From: Nocardia jejuensis NBRC 103114
GTDB taxonomy: Bacteria; Actinomycetota; Actinomycetes; Mycobacteriales; Mycobacteriaceae
DNA: 64,000 nucleotides
NCBI RefSeq assembly: GCF_001613145.1
Contig: NZ_BDBU01000016.1
Coordinates: forward strand, 310,001-374,000
Direction: 5' to 3'
Of the stretch, positions 9,101 through 19,363 are shown one piece after another. How positions within the stretch are numbered: the stretch's first letter is position 1; each line of letters opens with the position of its first letter. A program made the translations under genes and the position numbers. The notes below the pieces were generated by a model that was not told the origin of the DNA, did not search any database, and worked only from the letters and a program-made list of their open reading frames with translations.

Positions 9101-9125
9101 ACGGCCCGGCGATGCCGGGCCGTTT
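9101..9125. terminator. Second hairpin between hupB and mutT1
   Basis: Arms ACGGCCCGG (9101-9109) and CCGGGCCGT (9115-9123) are perfect complements with a 5-base loop, then TTTC. It sits between convergent genes and can serve both. Confidence 0.75.
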
Positions 9126-9153
9126 CGCATTTCCGGCCGCTGAGCGGCCGGAA

Positions 9154-10110
9154 TCACCGATGCTGAATGTCGGTGGGGTTCAACGCCTTGTCGAGGTGGT
9201 CCGCGGCGACCAGGCGGCCCCCGTGGAACGAGAGCACCCAGACGCTGCCCTTGCGATTGCGCGCCGGTGGCAGCGGCACATCGTCTTCCGCGGCCAGATC
9301 CGCGATCAGACCCGGAATCACCTTGCCCTGGCTGCAGACCACCCGCACCGCTCGCTCCGAGACCAGGTCGCGAGCGCGTTTACGGGCCTCGTCCGGCGCT
9401 GCGGCATAACCGGATTCGGAGAACAGCGGCTCGGATTCGATGTCCGTGCCGAGTTCCTCCGCCAGCGGAGTAACGGTTTGGACACAGCGCAGCGGTGGGG
9501 CCGAGACGATTTCGGCCGCACCGAAGGCGAGCAGATTCGGCACGAGCGCGCGAGCCTGTGCGCGACCGGCCTTTTCGAGCGGCCGGTCATCGTCGTGACC
9601 GGCGAAACGCTCCCGGCGGCCCGCCTTCCCGTGCCGCACCATCAGCAGGGTCGAGGTGTCGGCGGGCAGGCGCAGGAAGTTCCGGATCATGTGGCGGTCC
9701 ATCGGATACGACAGCGCGTCCATCACCTCCTCGACGCGCAGCCAGCGCAGCACGTCGACCTCCGGATTGGCCTCGAAGTCCCCGTCGACCACCTTCGCGG
9801 CCCAGTAGTCCACTCGCTTGAGTTTGCGATGACCGGTCACCGGATACGTGACATGACCGAGATAACGGCCCAGACGCGAATTCAGGCCGGTTTCCTCGGT
9901 CACCTCGCGCAGGGCCGCGACCACCGCCGTCTCGCCGGGATCCAATTTGCCCTTGGCGAGGGACCAGTCGTCGTATTTCGGGCGGTGCACCAGGGCCATC
10001 TCGACGGCGCCATCGTCACCGTGACGCCACAGCACCGCACCCGCGGCCAGGATATTGGCGGCGACCGGACGATCGGGATACCCGGCCGCTTCGGAACTCG
10101 ACTTGCTCAC
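9154..10110 (-). CDS. mutT1: MutT1-type Nudix hydrolase with C-terminal histidine phosphatase domain
   Basis: This 318-residue two-domain protein has an N-terminal Nudix domain with a complete Nudix box, [20 protein letters not shown] (about 54-73). The second half is a phosphoglycerate-mutase-like histidine phosphatase with the RHG motif [10 protein letters not shown] near residue 158. The same fusion is MutT1 (Rv2985) of M. tuberculosis. The mycobacterial enzyme converts 8-oxo-(d)GTP to 8-oxo-(d)GDP and hydrolyses dinucleoside polyphosphates, keeping oxidised guanine out of nucleic acid. Its start overlaps the last 4 bases of ppk, so the two are translationally coupled. The neighbouring ppk suggests a shared concern with phosphoanhydride metabolism. 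Confidence 0.93.
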   Translation of the reverse strand: MSKSSSEAAGYPDRPVAANILAAGAVLWRHGDDGAVEMALVHRPKYDDWSLAKGKLDPGETAVVAALREVTEETGLNSRLGRYLGHVTYPVTGHRKLKRVDYWAAKVVDGDFEANPEVDVLRWLRVEEVMDALSYPMDRHMIRNFLRLPADTSTLLMVRHGKAGRRERFAGHDDDRPLEKAGRAQARALVPNLLAFGAAEIVSAPPLRCVQTVTPLAEELGTDIESEPLFSESGYAAAPDEARKRARDLVSERAVRVVCSQGKVIPGLIADLAAEDDVPLPPARNRKGSVWVLSFHGGRLVAADHLDKALNPTDIQHR

Positions 10111-12338
10111 TGGCGATCCGGCCGACGCAGACGCATCAGGTACTCCTGGTGATCGCGGATCTCCTCGCCGGGAGCATCGCGATCGGGCTGAGCCTGCCAG
10201 CTGCCGTCCTCGCGCAGCACCCAGCAGCGGGTGGCGGGGTTGAGCGCGGAGTCGAACATCTGGCCGAGTTGTCCGGACAGACGCGGATCCTTCACCTGCG
10301 CCAGCACTTCCACTCGCCGATCGAGATTGCGGTGCATCATGTCGGCGCTGCCGATCCAGTACTCGTTCTGCGCCTGGAAGTGCAGAACCCGCGAATGTTC
10401 CAGGTAGCGGCCGAGAATCGAGCGCACCTCGATGTTCTCGCTCATGCCGGGCACGCCCGGGCGCAGGCTGCAGATGCCGCGCACCACGATCTCCACCGGC
10501 ACACCCGCATTGGAGGCGCGGTACAGCGCGTCGATGATCTGCTCGTCCACGATGGCATTGGCCTTCAGCCGGATTCGCGCGTCCTTGCCCTCGGCGGCGA
10601 GTTCGACCTCACGCTGGATGCGCTCGACGATCCCGGCGCGCACACCGGTCGGGGCCACCAACAGGTTGCGGTAGCTCGCTTTTCGGGAGTATCCGGTGAG
10701 CGAGTTGAACAGGTCGGTGAGGTCCGCGCCGATCTCCGGTGCGGCGGTGAGCAATCCGACGTCCTCGTACAGTCGCGCGGTCTTGGGGTTGTAGTTGCCG
10801 GTGCCGATGTGGCAGTAGCGCCGGATGGTGGCGCCCTCGCGCCGCACCACGAGGCAGGTCTTGCAGTGCGTCTTCAATCCGACCAGGCCGTAGACAACGT
10901 GCACGCCCGCCTGTTCCAGCTGGCGCGCCCACTTGATGTTGGCCTGCTCGTCGAAGCGGGCCTTGATCTCGACCAGCGCCACCACCTGCTTGCCGGCCTC
11001 GGCGGCGTCGATGAGCGCGTTCACGATCGGGGAGTCGCCGGAGGTGCGGTACAGCGTCTGCTTGATCGCGAGCACCTGCGGATCGGCCGCGGCCTGTTCG
11101 ATGAAGCGCTGCACGCTGGTGGAGAAGGAGTCGTACGGGTGGTGCACCAGCACGTCGCCCTCGCGCAGGGCGGCGAAAACGTTTCGCGGCGTTTCGCGTT
11201 CACCGAAGGCGGGCGGGGTGGCCGGAACGTAGGGGGCGTCCTTGAGATTGGGCCGGTCCACGCCGTACACCTGCCACAGGCAGGACAGGTCCAGCAGACC
11301 CGGCACCTGGATCACGTCGCCCGGATCCACATCCAGTTCGCGCAGCAGCAGATCCAGCATGTGCTCGGTCATATCGTCCGAGACCTCCAGCCGCACGGGG
11401 GATCCGAAGCGGCGGCGGGCGAGTTCACGCTCGAGGGCCTGTAGCAGGTCCTCGTCGCGATCCTCCTCGACCTCGAGGTCGGCGTTGCGGGTGATGCGGA
11501 ACGAATGGTGTTCCACCACTTCCATTCCCGGGAACAGCTGATCGAGGTGAGCGGCGATCAGTTCTTCCATCGGCAGGAATGCGGCGAGGCTGGAGCTCTG
11601 TGCCACAGCGGGTTCGCGCCCGGCGGCGGCCGATTCACGGTTCGCGGCGGCCTGCTCCCGAGCGGTGGGGGTGCGGCGCACCCGCACGAACCGATCCACG
11701 TTGTCCGGCACCTTGACTCGGGCGAAGTGCTCGCCGCCGGTGACCGAATCCTTCACCGTCACGGCGAGATTCAGGCTCAACCCACTGATGTACGGGAACG
11801 GATGAGCCGGATCGACGGCCAGCGGGGTCAGCACCGGGAAGACCTGATCCTGGAAGTACCCGGACATGCGCTGCTTCTCGGTCTCGTCCAACTCGGACCA
11901 GCGCGAGATGGCGATCTCCTCGGCGGTGAGCGCGGGCAGCACCTGATCGAGGAAGACGCGGGCATGCCGCTCGGCGATCTCCTGCGTGCGCGCGGCGATC
12001 ATCTCGAGCTGCGCGGTCGGGGACAGCCCGTCGGCCGAACGCACCGACAGACCGGTCTCGGCGCGCCGCTTGAGCCCGGCCACCCGCACCATGTAGAACT
12101 CGTCGAGATTCGAGGCGAAGATGGCCAGGAACTTCGCCCGCTCCAGCAGCGGCTGCGAGGTGTCCTCGGCCAGCGCGAGCACGCGGGCGTTGAAATCCAG
12201 CCAGCTCAGTTCCCGATTCACATACCGGTCCTGCGGCAGGGCCGGAGTCGTGGTGGGCGGCGGTGTGGCCGCGGGCGGCGCCGCCGGTAGTAGCGGCGGT
12301 TGCTTGACGGTTTCCGTATCGCTCACTCTCACGATCAT
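10107..12338 (-). CDS. ppk: Polyphosphate kinase 1
   Basis: This 743-residue protein is full-length PPK1, which polymerises the gamma-phosphate of ATP into polyphosphate. The N-terminal domain opens with [20 protein letters not shown] (about 38-57). The phospho-histidine motif is [18 protein letters not shown] (about 493-510), and the second catalytic region follows. The first 35 residues are Pro/Thr-rich and not conserved. The true start may be a GTG a few codons in (VSDTETVKQ). A 62-base gap separates it from fbiD upstream and it overlaps mutT1 downstream, so fbiD-ppk-mutT1 is a likely operon. Confidence 0.95.
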   Translation of the reverse strand: MIVRVSDTETVKQPPLLPAAPPAATPPPTTTPALPQDRYVNRELSWLDFNARVLALAEDTSQPLLERAKFLAIFASNLDEFYMVRVAGLKRRAETGLSVRSADGLSPTAQLEMIAARTQEIAERHARVFLDQVLPALTAEEIAISRWSELDETEKQRMSGYFQDQVFPVLTPLAVDPAHPFPYISGLSLNLAVTVKDSVTGGEHFARVKVPDNVDRFVRVRRTPTAREQAAANRESAAAGREPAVAQSSSLAAFLPMEELIAAHLDQLFPGMEVVEHHSFRITRNADLEVEEDRDEDLLQALERELARRRFGSPVRLEVSDDMTEHMLDLLLRELDVDPGDVIQVPGLLDLSCLWQVYGVDRPNLKDAPYVPATPPAFGERETPRNVFAALREGDVLVHHPYDSFSTSVQRFIEQAAADPQVLAIKQTLYRTSGDSPIVNALIDAAEAGKQVVALVEIKARFDEQANIKWARQLEQAGVHVVYGLVGLKTHCKTCLVVRREGATIRRYCHIGTGNYNPKTARLYEDVGLLTAAPEIGADLTDLFNSLTGYSRKASYRNLLVAPTGVRAGIVERIQREVELAAEGKDARIRLKANAIVDEQIIDALYRASNAGVPVEIVVRGICSLRPGVPGMSENIEVRSILGRYLEHSRVLHFQAQNEYWIGSADMMHRNLDRRVEVLAQVKDPRLSGQLGQMFDSALNPATRCWVLREDGSWQAQPDRDAPGEEIRDHQEYLMRLRRPDRQ

Positions 12339-12400
12339 TCCTTATGTCGCGGGTGGGTTGCCGTACTGACACTGACCATTGCAGCGCAGATCACGCCACG

Positions 12401-13087
12401 TCAGCACCTCGAGGAGCCGGCTCGGTGTACTTGTTTGACTCCTTGACACGCCCTCGACACGCCGATTTCATGCAGCAGCGTGCCGGTGGCCTCTCCGACC
12501 CCCAGCGCGGCGGCGCGCTCGAGGTCGGCCGCGGTATCCACGTCCTGGCGCAAGCCCGGCCAGTCGCCGAGCAGTTCCACCGCGCCCGCCGCGATATGGC
12601 GGCGAGCCGAATCCGGGCCGAACAGCGGGTTCAGCGGCGCGCCGCCCCGCACGAGCAGCGCGACGGTGCCGGTGCCGTCGTGGTCGGCCACCACCGAGCG
12701 GCGGTGCGAGGCCACGGCCAGCAGTGCGGAGAGTTCGTGCGAGCGCATCGCGGGCAGATCCGCCTGCAGGGCAAGCAGATCGACCGGGCCGTGCGCCCGG
12801 CGCACCGCGTCCGCACCGGCGGCGAGCGCGGCATTGAGACCGCCGGTGGGCTGTGGCTCGGGATGTGCGTACCCGCCCAGCTCGCGCACGAGTTCGGTCA
12901 CCACGGGATCGGGGGTCACCACCGTCACCGAGGCGATGCCCGGATTCGCGACCGCGACCGCGACCGTGTCCGCGAGCATGGCCAGCACCAGTCGCGGCCG
13001 CTCGTGCGCGGGTAATCGATCGGCGAGCCGGCTCTTGGCGAGTCCCAGACTCTTCACCGCGATGAGGGCATGCACGGCTGAGGTCAC
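12401..13087 (-). CDS. fbiD: Phosphoenolpyruvate guanylyltransferase of coenzyme F420 synthesis
   Basis: This 228-residue MobA-like nucleotidyltransferase contains IAVKSLGLAKSRLADRLP near the start (the NTP-binding K-x-x-x-A-K-[ST]-R-L motif), LLALQADLPAM (about 110-120, the metal-binding D-x-P) and a C-terminal LFGPDSARRH / WPGLRQDVDTAADL block. These match FbiD/CofC, which transfers GMP from GTP to phosphoenolpyruvate for F420 assembly (Rv2983). I chose the GTG at 13087 because GGAGGG lies 7 bases upstream. A longer reading frame extends into gpsA on the other strand and its extra N-terminus is not protein-like. It is divergent from gpsA and upstream of ppk. Confidence 0.9.
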   Translation of the reverse strand: MTSAVHALIAVKSLGLAKSRLADRLPAHERPRLVLAMLADTVAVAVANPGIASVTVVTPDPVVTELVRELGGYAHPEPQPTGGLNAALAAGADAVRRAHGPVDLLALQADLPAMRSHELSALLAVASHRRSVVADHDGTGTVALLVRGGAPLNPLFGPDSARRHIAAGAVELLGDWPGLRQDVDTAADLERAAALGVGEATGTLLHEIGVSRACQGVKQVHRAGSSRC

Positions 13088-13246
13088 CTTGCCCTCCGCT
13101 TCGCTGTGGCCGCGCGCATGCCCGAATCCTCCCACTCCAACGTGACGGGCGTGTGAGCGCCCGCCGAGCTTCGCGTGATTCGGCCGAGTGTCGGGCCGGA
13201 ACCGGCGCGTGTGTCGAGCTCGGGCACGGCGGTTTGCGGGCCCGCT

Positions 13247-13259
13247 TATATTGGGCAGA
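13247..13259 (+). promoter_or_regulatory. -10 element placing the gpsA start at the ATG
   Basis: TATATT (13247-13252) fits the actinobacterial TANNNT -10 consensus, and the gpsA ATG begins exactly 7 bases after its last base. No Shine-Dalgarno sequence is present. This is the layout of a leaderless transcript. Confidence 0.6.
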
Positions 13260-14254
13260 TGGCAAGGGCAGCAGTGCTGGGAGCGGGTTCTTGGGGGACC
13301 TCGTTCGCGAAAGTCTTGGCGGAGGCCGGAACCGACGTCACCATGTGGGCGCGGCGACCGGAGGTGGCGAAGGTGCTCGCCACCGAACACCGCAATCCCT
13401 GGTATCTGCCGGATGTGGACTTGCCGCCGATCGCCGCCACCGACGATCCGCGGATCGCGCTGGCCGGGGCCGACATCGTGGTGCTGGCGGTGCCGTCGCA
13501 GTCGCTGCGGGTGAATCTCGCGGAGTGGAAGGACCTCATTCCGGCCGAGGCCACGCTGCTGAGTCTGGCCAAGGGCATCGAGACCGGCACCCTGCTGCGG
13601 ATGAGCCAGGTGATCTCGGAGGTCACCGGCGCGGATCCGGATCGGGTCGCGGTGCTGTCCGGGCCGAACCTGGCGCACGAGATCGCCGCGCGACAGCCCG
13701 CCGCCACCGTGGTCGCCTGCCGCGACACCGCGCGCGCCGAGGCGGTGCAGCATGCCAGCGCGACCGGTTACTTCCGGCCGTACACCAACAGCGACGTGAT
13801 CGGCTGCGAGATCGGCGGAGCGTGCAAGAACGTCATCGCGCTCGCCTGCGGCATCGCCTCAGGAATGGGCTTGGGCGACAACTCCGTTGCCAGCCTGATC
13901 ACCCGCGGGCTGGCCGAGATCATCCGGCTCGGCGTCGCGGTGGGCGCGGAACCGGTCACCTTCGCCGGGCTGGCCGGGGTCGGCGATCTGGTCGCCACCT
14001 GCACCTCGCCGCTCTCGCGCAATCGCTCGTTCGGGCACGCGCTCGGTGCGGGCGGCACCATGGAATCCGCGCAGCGGGCCACCAATGGGCAGGTGGTCGA
14101 GGGTGTGAAGTCCTGCACATCGGTGCGGGCACTGGCCGCGGCGCACGGCGTGGAGATGCCGCTCACCGAATTCATGCATCAGGTCTGCCACGAGGGACTG
14201 TCCACCTCCGAGGCGGTCGGCCGCCTGCTGGGCCGGCGGCTCAAGTCCGAATGA
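13259..14254 (+). CDS. gpsA: NAD(P)-dependent glycerol-3-phosphate dehydrogenase
   Basis: This 331-residue enzyme reduces dihydroxyacetone phosphate to sn-glycerol 3-phosphate for phospholipid synthesis. The N-terminal dinucleotide-binding motif is [20 protein letters not shown] (about 4-23). The conserved [10 protein letters not shown] (about 140) and the catalytic-lysine region [20 protein letters not shown] (about 183-202) are present. [20 protein letters not shown] (about 239) is the C-terminal signature. The start is fixed by family N-termini and by the TATATT element. Genes for GpsA and Ddl are adjacent here as in M. tuberculosis (gpdA2-ddlA). Confidence 0.95.
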   Translation: MARAAVLGAGSWGTSFAKVLAEAGTDVTMWARRPEVAKVLATEHRNPWYLPDVDLPPIAATDDPRIALAGADIVVLAVPSQSLRVNLAEWKDLIPAEATLLSLAKGIETGTLLRMSQVISEVTGADPDRVAVLSGPNLAHEIAARQPAATVVACRDTARAEAVQHASATGYFRPYTNSDVIGCEIGGACKNVIALACGIASGMGLGDNSVASLITRGLAEIIRLGVAVGAEPVTFAGLAGVGDLVATCTSPLSRNRSFGHALGAGGTMESAQRATNGQVVEGVKSCTSVRALAAAHGVEMPLTEFMHQVCHEGLSTSEAVGRLLGRRLKSE

Positions 14255-14340
14255 GCGCCACCGGAAAGATCCGCGACCGGCGGCGGATCGTGGCGACCGC
14301 GTAACACGACCGCCACACCCGACCGGGTACGGTTCCCGGC

Positions 14341-15435
14341 ATGACCAGGATCAGGGTGGCGGTGGTATTCGGCGGCCGCAGCAACGAACACGGTGTGTCG
14401 TGTGTATCGGCCCGGACCGTGCTGGGCAGCCTCGATCCCGAACGGTACGAGGCGGTTCCGATCGGAATCACGCGGGAGGGCGCCTGGGTGCTCGGCGCCT
14501 CGGACCCGAACGCGCTGTCCCCACAGGGCCGGTCGCTACCGTCGGTCGACGGCAGCGGAACCGCGCTGGCCCTGACCGCCGACCCGTCGCGCGCGGGCAG
14601 CCTGGTTCCGCTCGACGGCGCCGAAACGGTGCTCGGCAGCGTGGATGTGGTCTTCCCGGTGCTGCACGGCGCGTTCGGTGAGGACGGCACCGTGCAGGGG
14701 CTGCTCGAACTCGCCGGGCTGCCGTACGTCGGCCCCGGCGTGCTCGCGAGCGCGGCCGGAATGGACAAGGAGTTCACCAAGAAACTCCTTGCCGCCGAAG
14801 GGCTTCCGATCGGCGTGCAGGTGGTGTTGCGACCCGGCGTCGCGACCCTCGCCGACGCCGACCGGGATCGGCTGGGGCTGCCGGTGTTCGTCAAGCCCGC
14901 ACGCGGCGGGTCCTCCATCGGCATCACCAAGGTCGATGCCTGGAGCGAGCTGGACGCGGCCATCGCCGTTGCGCGCGAACATGATCCGAAGGTGATCATC
15001 GAGGCCGGGATCGTCGGACGCGAAGTCGAGTGCGGCGTACTGGAATTCCCGGACGGCCGGGTGGAAGCCAGTGTGGTGGCGGAGATTCGGATGCCGGAGG
15101 AGACCCCCGAGGGCCCGGAGTTCTACGACTTCGACACCAAGTACCTCGACGACGTGTGCGAGTTCGACGTGCCCGCCAAGCTGGACGACGATGTGTCGCA
15201 AGAGATTCGGGAACTCGCCGTACAGGCGTTCCGGGCGCTGGACTGCCAGGGTCTGGCCCGCGTCGACTTCTTCGTGACCGAGAACGGCCCGGTCATCAAC
15301 GAGATCAACACCATGCCCGGCTTCACCGCCATCTCCATGTACCCGCGGATGTGGGAGGCGACCGGCATCGACAACGACACGCTCGTCGGCACCCTCGTCG
15401 AAACCGCGCTCGCCCGGGGGACCGGACTGCGCTGA
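14341..15435 (+). CDS. ddl: D-alanine--D-alanine ligase
   Basis: This 364-residue ATP-grasp enzyme makes the D-Ala-D-Ala dipeptide of peptidoglycan and is the target of D-cycloserine. The N-terminal glycine loop is [15 protein letters not shown] (about 5-19), the catalytic base region is [16 protein letters not shown] (about 109-124), and the ATP-grasp loop is [14 protein letters not shown] (about 185). The C-terminal metal site is [21 protein letters not shown] (14328-14333) lies 7 bases before the ATG without a ribosome-binding site, suggesting a leaderless start even though gpsA ends 86 bases upstream. Confidence 0.96.
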   Translation: MTRIRVAVVFGGRSNEHGVSCVSARTVLGSLDPERYEAVPIGITREGAWVLGASDPNALSPQGRSLPSVDGSGTALALTADPSRAGSLVPLDGAETVLGSVDVVFPVLHGAFGEDGTVQGLLELAGLPYVGPGVLASAAGMDKEFTKKLLAAEGLPIGVQVVLRPGVATLADADRDRLGLPVFVKPARGGSSIGITKVDAWSELDAAIAVAREHDPKVIIEAGIVGREVECGVLEFPDGRVEASVVAEIRMPEETPEGPEFYDFDTKYLDDVCEFDVPAKLDDDVSQEIRELAVQAFRALDCQGLARVDFFVTENGPVINEINTMPGFTAISMYPRMWEATGIDNDTLVGTLVETALARGTGLR

Positions 15436-15751
15436 GTCGCGCGGGCACCGTCCGGGTCGCCCCGGCGGCGGGACTTCGGCGCGCACAGCGGCATTCGGCG
15501 AGGATCGGCGGCGGCGCGCGGGGCCGGTCGGCGGCGGTGCTCTCGACACGCGTGCCGGGCCCTGTTCACCCTGGCCGATGCCGAACTCCAGCGTGCCCGC
15601 CCGCCGTGGCGATCCGTCCGGGCAACACCACGATCCGGGGCGCCCGGGTGCGCCTCGTTGTTCGGGCGCGCGGAGATCAGTCTCGAGGATGACCGCTGAT
15701 GGGACGTCAGGGTGACGCCGGCCGTCGGCGGCGCGGCGTAGCGTTGACCTC
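15436..15751. other. Gene-free gap after ddl
   Basis: I see no supported gene in these 316 bases. A short plus-strand reading ending at about 15700 (containing RALFTLADAELQRARPPW) looks protein-like but has no start and no recognisable relatives, so it could be decayed coding DNA. A TAGCGT hexamer (15739-15744) at the right end is a candidate -10 for the next gene. Confidence 0.35.
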
Positions 15752-16057
15752 GTGATCCTCGCGATGACGATTCCCGGACTGGCCATTCTCATCATCGTGC
15801 TCGCGTTCGCCGAGGTGGCCTACCGGAAGGTGACCGGCCGAGTGGCGCTGCCGTGGATGCGCCCGTCCGACGACGAGCCCGACCGGCGCGCCGCCGCGAT
15901 CGGGTTCGAGGGACTCGAGGAGATGTTCGGCACCGGCAAACGGGTCGAGTTCGAGCAGCGCCAAGCGGTGCTGATGCACCGCGAGAATCCCGGCGACGGC
16001 CGGGACGGCGTGAAAGTCGACCTCACCTCGGGCACCGTGAAGCTCCGCAAGCTCTGA
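15752..16057 (+). CDS. Small membrane-anchored protein, DUF6191-like
   Basis: This 101-residue protein has one N-terminal membrane segment (residues about 4-22, AMTIPGLAILIIVLAFAEVA) followed by a basic linker (YRKVTGR) and a soluble tail containing GFEGLEEMFGTGKRVEFEQR and a C-terminal VDLTSGTVKLRKL strand. This layout resembles short actinobacterial DUF6191 proteins as I recall them; no function is known. The GTG start at 15752 is supported by TAGCGT 7 bases upstream and no Shine-Dalgarno sequence. The tail probably faces the cytoplasm. Confidence 0.65.
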   Translation: MILAMTIPGLAILIIVLAFAEVAYRKVTGRVALPWMRPSDDEPDRRAAAIGFEGLEEMFGTGKRVEFEQRQAVLMHRENPGDGRDGVKVDLTSGTVKLRKL

Positions 16058-16296
16058 CGCCTCGGAAGTCCGACGCGCTCGGATCCGAGTTCCTCGGTGA
16101 CGAAGCTCTGGGCCGAGCACACGCAGCCGTGTACCGGTCACCTCGGGTACGGGCTTACCGCCGAACATGTGTCGGACCGGTCCGCGCCGTGCACGCCGAC
16201 CAGGCGATGCTGTTCCCGGCCTCCGACGATCGCGGACAGGAGCGCGCCACCGTTGCACGGCTCCGGCGGCGATCGATGACTCCTGCGCGCGGCGGA

Positions 16297-17184
16297 TCAG
16301 TTGGGCAGGGGGCCCGGGTCGAGCGGCTTCTCCGGAATGGTCTTCTTGATCGCGTCCGAAACCTCTTGCAGCGGAGTCGGTCCCGCCTTGTCCGGCATGG
16401 TCAGCGCGATGTAGGTGCCGCGGTCCACCGCGAACCAGGTGCCCGAGGTCGCGTCGCTGGCCTCGTCGCGCACGCCGAACCAGTTGACCCCGTTCACCAC
16501 CTGCAGCGGGGAGGCGCGATTGAACTCCAGCGGGCGCTCGAGGCCACAGCGCAGCACGATGGTGTCGCCCCCGTCGTCCTTCTGCCACGCCTTGGTGCCG
16601 ACCGGAGCGGGCTGGCGCAGTTCGGCGTCGGCGAAGTCGCCGAGCTTGTCCGGCAGCGCGGGCAGCAGGGCCGTGCATTCGGGTCCGTTCGCCGTGGGCG
16701 CCTGCACCGATCCCAGCGTCAGCGGATCACGCGCCGGATTCCGATTCGCGAGCACACCCATGACGAGCACCCCGACCAGGAGCGCGACGGGCAGCGCGAT
16801 AGCGGTGGCGATCAGCGCGGGCGAACGTCCGGGGGAGTAGTCGACCTCCTGGGTGCTCGCCGAAGTCGTTGTCCTGGAATCCTTCTCGTCGCCGGAGTCC
16901 GAGCTCTCCGCCGTGTCGGTGGACTTCGCGTCGCCCGAGCCTGCAGGCTCCGCCGCGACCGCAGGCCTTGGCGACGCGGACTCCGCGTTCTTGCCGAGAT
17001 CGGCGGGCTCCGGGGTGTCGCCGGACTCCGCTGCCCTGCCGGACTCCGTCGCGCGGGGTGACTCCGCGGCGTTTTCCGGTCGCACCGCGTCCGCGCTGTC
17101 GCCGCCGGTGCTGGTTCCGGTGTCGGGGGCCGGGGTGGCGTTCGCTGCCGTGGCGTCGTCGCTGCCGCGCGTGTCGTTGCTCAT
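16297..17184 (-). CDS. DUF3515 membrane protein with long acidic N-terminal region
   Basis: This 295-residue protein has a disordered N-terminal region (residues 1 to about 125) rich in Ser, Ala, Asp, Glu and Pro. One membrane helix follows (SPALIATAIALPVALLVGVL, about 129-148), then an extracytoplasmic domain with two cysteines (ECTALLPALP and IVLRCGLERP) that matches DUF3515 (Rv2980 locus). The family's function is unknown. In M. tuberculosis it sits between ddl and thiL, as here. The long repetitive head is an expansion relative to Rv2980. It is divergent from thiL. The start MSNDTRGSDD has only a weak ribosome-binding site. Confidence 0.8.
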   Translation of the reverse strand: MSNDTRGSDDATAANATPAPDTGTSTGGDSADAVRPENAAESPRATESGRAAESGDTPEPADLGKNAESASPRPAVAAEPAGSGDAKSTDTAESSDSGDEKDSRTTTSASTQEVDYSPGRSPALIATAIALPVALLVGVLVMGVLANRNPARDPLTLGSVQAPTANGPECTALLPALPDKLGDFADAELRQPAPVGTKAWQKDDGGDTIVLRCGLERPLEFNRASPLQVVNGVNWFGVRDEASDATSGTWFAVDRGTYIALTMPDKAGPTPLQEVSDAIKKTIPEKPLDPGPLPN

Positions 17185-17373
17185 CCGGTCGTCGGTCCCC
17201 GATCGTGCCGCGCCGGGCAGGGCTCGCCCCGGCTGGTGGTCGTCGATTGCGGGTTCGAGGGTACCGTCGGGCAGTTCGCCGTCCGCATCACACTCACCGC
17301 AGAGGAGACCGTCATCACCGCCAGCCGGGGTCCGGGGCCGTCGCATGCCGAACCTGCTCACGCCGGGAGTGAG

Positions 17374-18324
17374 GTGTCCGCGCTCACCGTTCGGGAGCTG
17401 GGGGAGTTCGCGTTGATCGAGCGGATCAATGCCGGGCGCACCCAGTCGCCGAGTGTGCTGCTCGGGCCCGGGGATGACGCGGCGGTGCTCGCGGCGGCCG
17501 AGGGGCGGTTCGTGGTGAGCACCGACATGCTGGTGCAGGATCGGCACTTCCGGCTGGACTGGTCGAGCGCGCGCGATATCGGGCGCAAGGCGATCGCGCA
17601 GAACGCGGCGGACGTGGTGGCCATGGGTGCGGTGCCGACCGGGTTCGTGGTCTCGCTCGGCTGCCCGGCCGAGACGCCGGTGGATTTCGTGCAGGATCTG
17701 GCCGACGGCATGTGGGCCGAGGCCGAGCGGGCGGGCGCGTCCATCGCCGGGGGCGATATGGTGCGCAGTCCGCTGGTGATCATCTCGGTGACGGCGTTCG
17801 GTGATCCGCGCCGGATGCTGATCACTCGATCGGGTGCGCGGGCCGGGGACGTGGTGGCCGTCGCGGGCCGGCTGGGCTGGTCGGGCGCGGGGCTGGCGGT
17901 CTTGTCCGCGGGGCTGGAGTCCGATGTGTTCGCCGAAGTGGTTGCCGCGCACCGGGTTCCGCAGCCACCCTACGAGGCGGTGCTGGAGTTGCCCGATACC
18001 GCGCGGATCACCGCGCTCACCGATGTATCGGACGGACTCCTCGCCGATCTCGGACATATCGCCCAATCTTCCGGCGTCGCCATCGATCTCGACACCACCG
18101 CCCTGCGCGATCCGGCCTTGGAAGCGATCGCCGACGCGCTCGGCGCAAGCCCGCTCGACTGGATTCTCGGCGGCGGCGAGGACCACGCCTTCGCGGCCAC
18201 CTTCGCCGAATCACAGGAGCTGCCACCGGGTTGGGTACAGGTCGGACGCGTGATCGCGGGCTCGGGCGTCAGGGTCGACGGCGCCGCCCGAACCGGACCC
18301 ACCGGTTGGGAATCCTTCGCATAG
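17374..18324 (+). CDS. thiL: Thiamine-monophosphate kinase
   Basis: This 316-residue enzyme phosphorylates thiamine monophosphate to thiamine pyrophosphate. It shows the PurM/ThiL fold: N-terminal GEFALIERI, the Mg-ATP motif LLGPGDDAAVL (about 28-38), STDMLVQDRHFRLDW (about 51-65), and C-terminal DVSDGLLADLGHIAQSSGVAI and GGGEDHAFAATF. I prefer the GTG at 17374 (VSALTVRELGEF), because GGGAG lies just upstream and the conserved domain begins there. A GTG at 17236 would add 46 residues of non-conserved sequence. ung begins shortly after. Confidence 0.92.
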   Translation: MSALTVRELGEFALIERINAGRTQSPSVLLGPGDDAAVLAAAEGRFVVSTDMLVQDRHFRLDWSSARDIGRKAIAQNAADVVAMGAVPTGFVVSLGCPAETPVDFVQDLADGMWAEAERAGASIAGGDMVRSPLVIISVTAFGDPRRMLITRSGARAGDVVAVAGRLGWSGAGLAVLSAGLESDVFAEVVAAHRVPQPPYEAVLELPDTARITALTDVSDGLLADLGHIAQSSGVAIDLDTTALRDPALEAIADALGASPLDWILGGGEDHAFAATFAESQELPPGWVQVGRVIAGSGVRVDGAARTGPTGWESFA

Positions 18325-18371
18325 TGGGGTGACCTTTCGCCATGGCGGTGGGGACGATAAGTTTTCCCGAC

Positions 18372-19049
18372 ATGGGTGCAAAACCATTGTCGGAAGTCAT
18401 CGATACGGGCTGGGCCGAGGCCCTCGAGCCGGTGGCCGACCGCATCTCTCGGATGGGTGAGTTCCTGCGGGAGGAGAACGCTTCCGGGCGCGGCTATCTC
18501 CCCAAGGGCGAGAACGTACTTCGCGCCTTCCAGCGTCCGTTCGACAAGGTGCGGGTGCTGATCGTCGGACAGGATCCGTACCCGACGCCGGGACACGCCA
18601 TGGGACTGAGCTTCTCGGTGGCGCCGGACGTGAAGCCGGTGCCGCGCAGCCTGAGCAATATCTTCTCCGAGCTCACCAAGGACCTCGACGTGCCGATGCC
18701 GTCCTGCGGCGATCTGTCGCCGTGGTCGGATCAGGGTGTGCTCATGCTGAACAGAGTGCTGACCGTCGCGCCGGGCCAGGCCGCCTCGCATCGCGGCAAG
18801 GGCTGGGAAGCGGTGACCGAGCAGGCGATTCGCGCGCTGGTAGCGCGGGACCAGCCGATGGTCGCGGTGCTGTGGGGTCGCGACGCGGCCTCGTTGAAGC
18901 CGATGCTCGGGGACACGCCGTACATCGAATCCGCCCATCCCTCACCGTTGTCCGCCTCGCGAGGGTTCTTCGGATCGCGTCCATTCTCCCGTGTGAACGA
19001 ATTGCTGGGTACATTGGGGGCCGCGCCGGTGGACTGGCGTTTGCCGTAG
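18372..19049 (+). CDS. ung: Uracil-DNA glycosylase, family 1
   Basis: This 225-residue enzyme removes uracil from DNA as the first step of base-excision repair. The water-activating motif is [17 protein letters not shown] (about 63-79), LSNIFSEL is the Ser-Asn region, and the DNA-intercalation motif is [20 protein letters not shown] (about 187-206). I chose [14 protein letters not shown] as the start because the M. tuberculosis protein begins with the same PLSE segment; an in-frame ATG at 18342 is possible. It lies 47 bases after thiL and may be co-transcribed. Confidence 0.94.
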   Translation: MGAKPLSEVIDTGWAEALEPVADRISRMGEFLREENASGRGYLPKGENVLRAFQRPFDKVRVLIVGQDPYPTPGHAMGLSFSVAPDVKPVPRSLSNIFSELTKDLDVPMPSCGDLSPWSDQGVLMLNRVLTVAPGQAASHRGKGWEAVTEQAIRALVARDQPMVAVLWGRDAASLKPMLGDTPYIESAHPSPLSASRGFFGSRPFSRVNELLGTLGAAPVDWRLP

Positions 19050-19084
19050 CGCGTAATCCGTTGATCCGATTCAGGAGCCTGTGA

Positions 19085-19345
19085 ATGCAGAACAAGACTG
19101 CCCGTGGTGTTTTCGTGGCGCTGGCCGCCGGTGCGGCCATCGCCGCCGCTCCCGTGGCCAATGCCGAACCGTTGACGTTGGAGCCGTTCACCGGCGCGCC
19201 CTCGGCGGCCGAAGGTGGCACGCCGGTCGCGAGTTTGTTCGACACCAACAGCGCCACCACCATGAGTTCGCAGGTGACCTCGCGGATCGCCTGCCTGCCC
19301 ATGACGATCAGCCAGAACCTGGATTGCTTCACCGGCGATCGCTAG
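19085..19345 (+). CDS. Small secreted protein of unknown function
   Basis: This 86-residue protein has a textbook signal peptide: basic MQNKTARG, a hydrophobic core VFVALAAGAAIAAA and the cleavage site VANAEP (after residue about 27). The mature part is about 60 residues with two cysteines (IACLPM and LDCFTG), which could form a disulfide. I do not recognise the family. AGGAG lies 9 bases before the ATG. Its stop is 18 bases from the convergent GNAT gene. Likely exported by Sec. Confidence 0.75.
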   Translation: MQNKTARGVFVALAAGAAIAAAPVANAEPLTLEPFTGAPSAAEGGTPVASLFDTNSATTMSSQVTSRIACLPMTISQNLDCFTGDR

Positions 19346-19363
19346 GCGCGAGGTCGCTCGCGT

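Noticed and set aside
13088..13753. N-terminal extension of fbiD by about 220 codons
   Set aside because: It is antisense to gpsA, is not conserved in character, and a GTG with GGAGGG at the conserved domain start explains translation.
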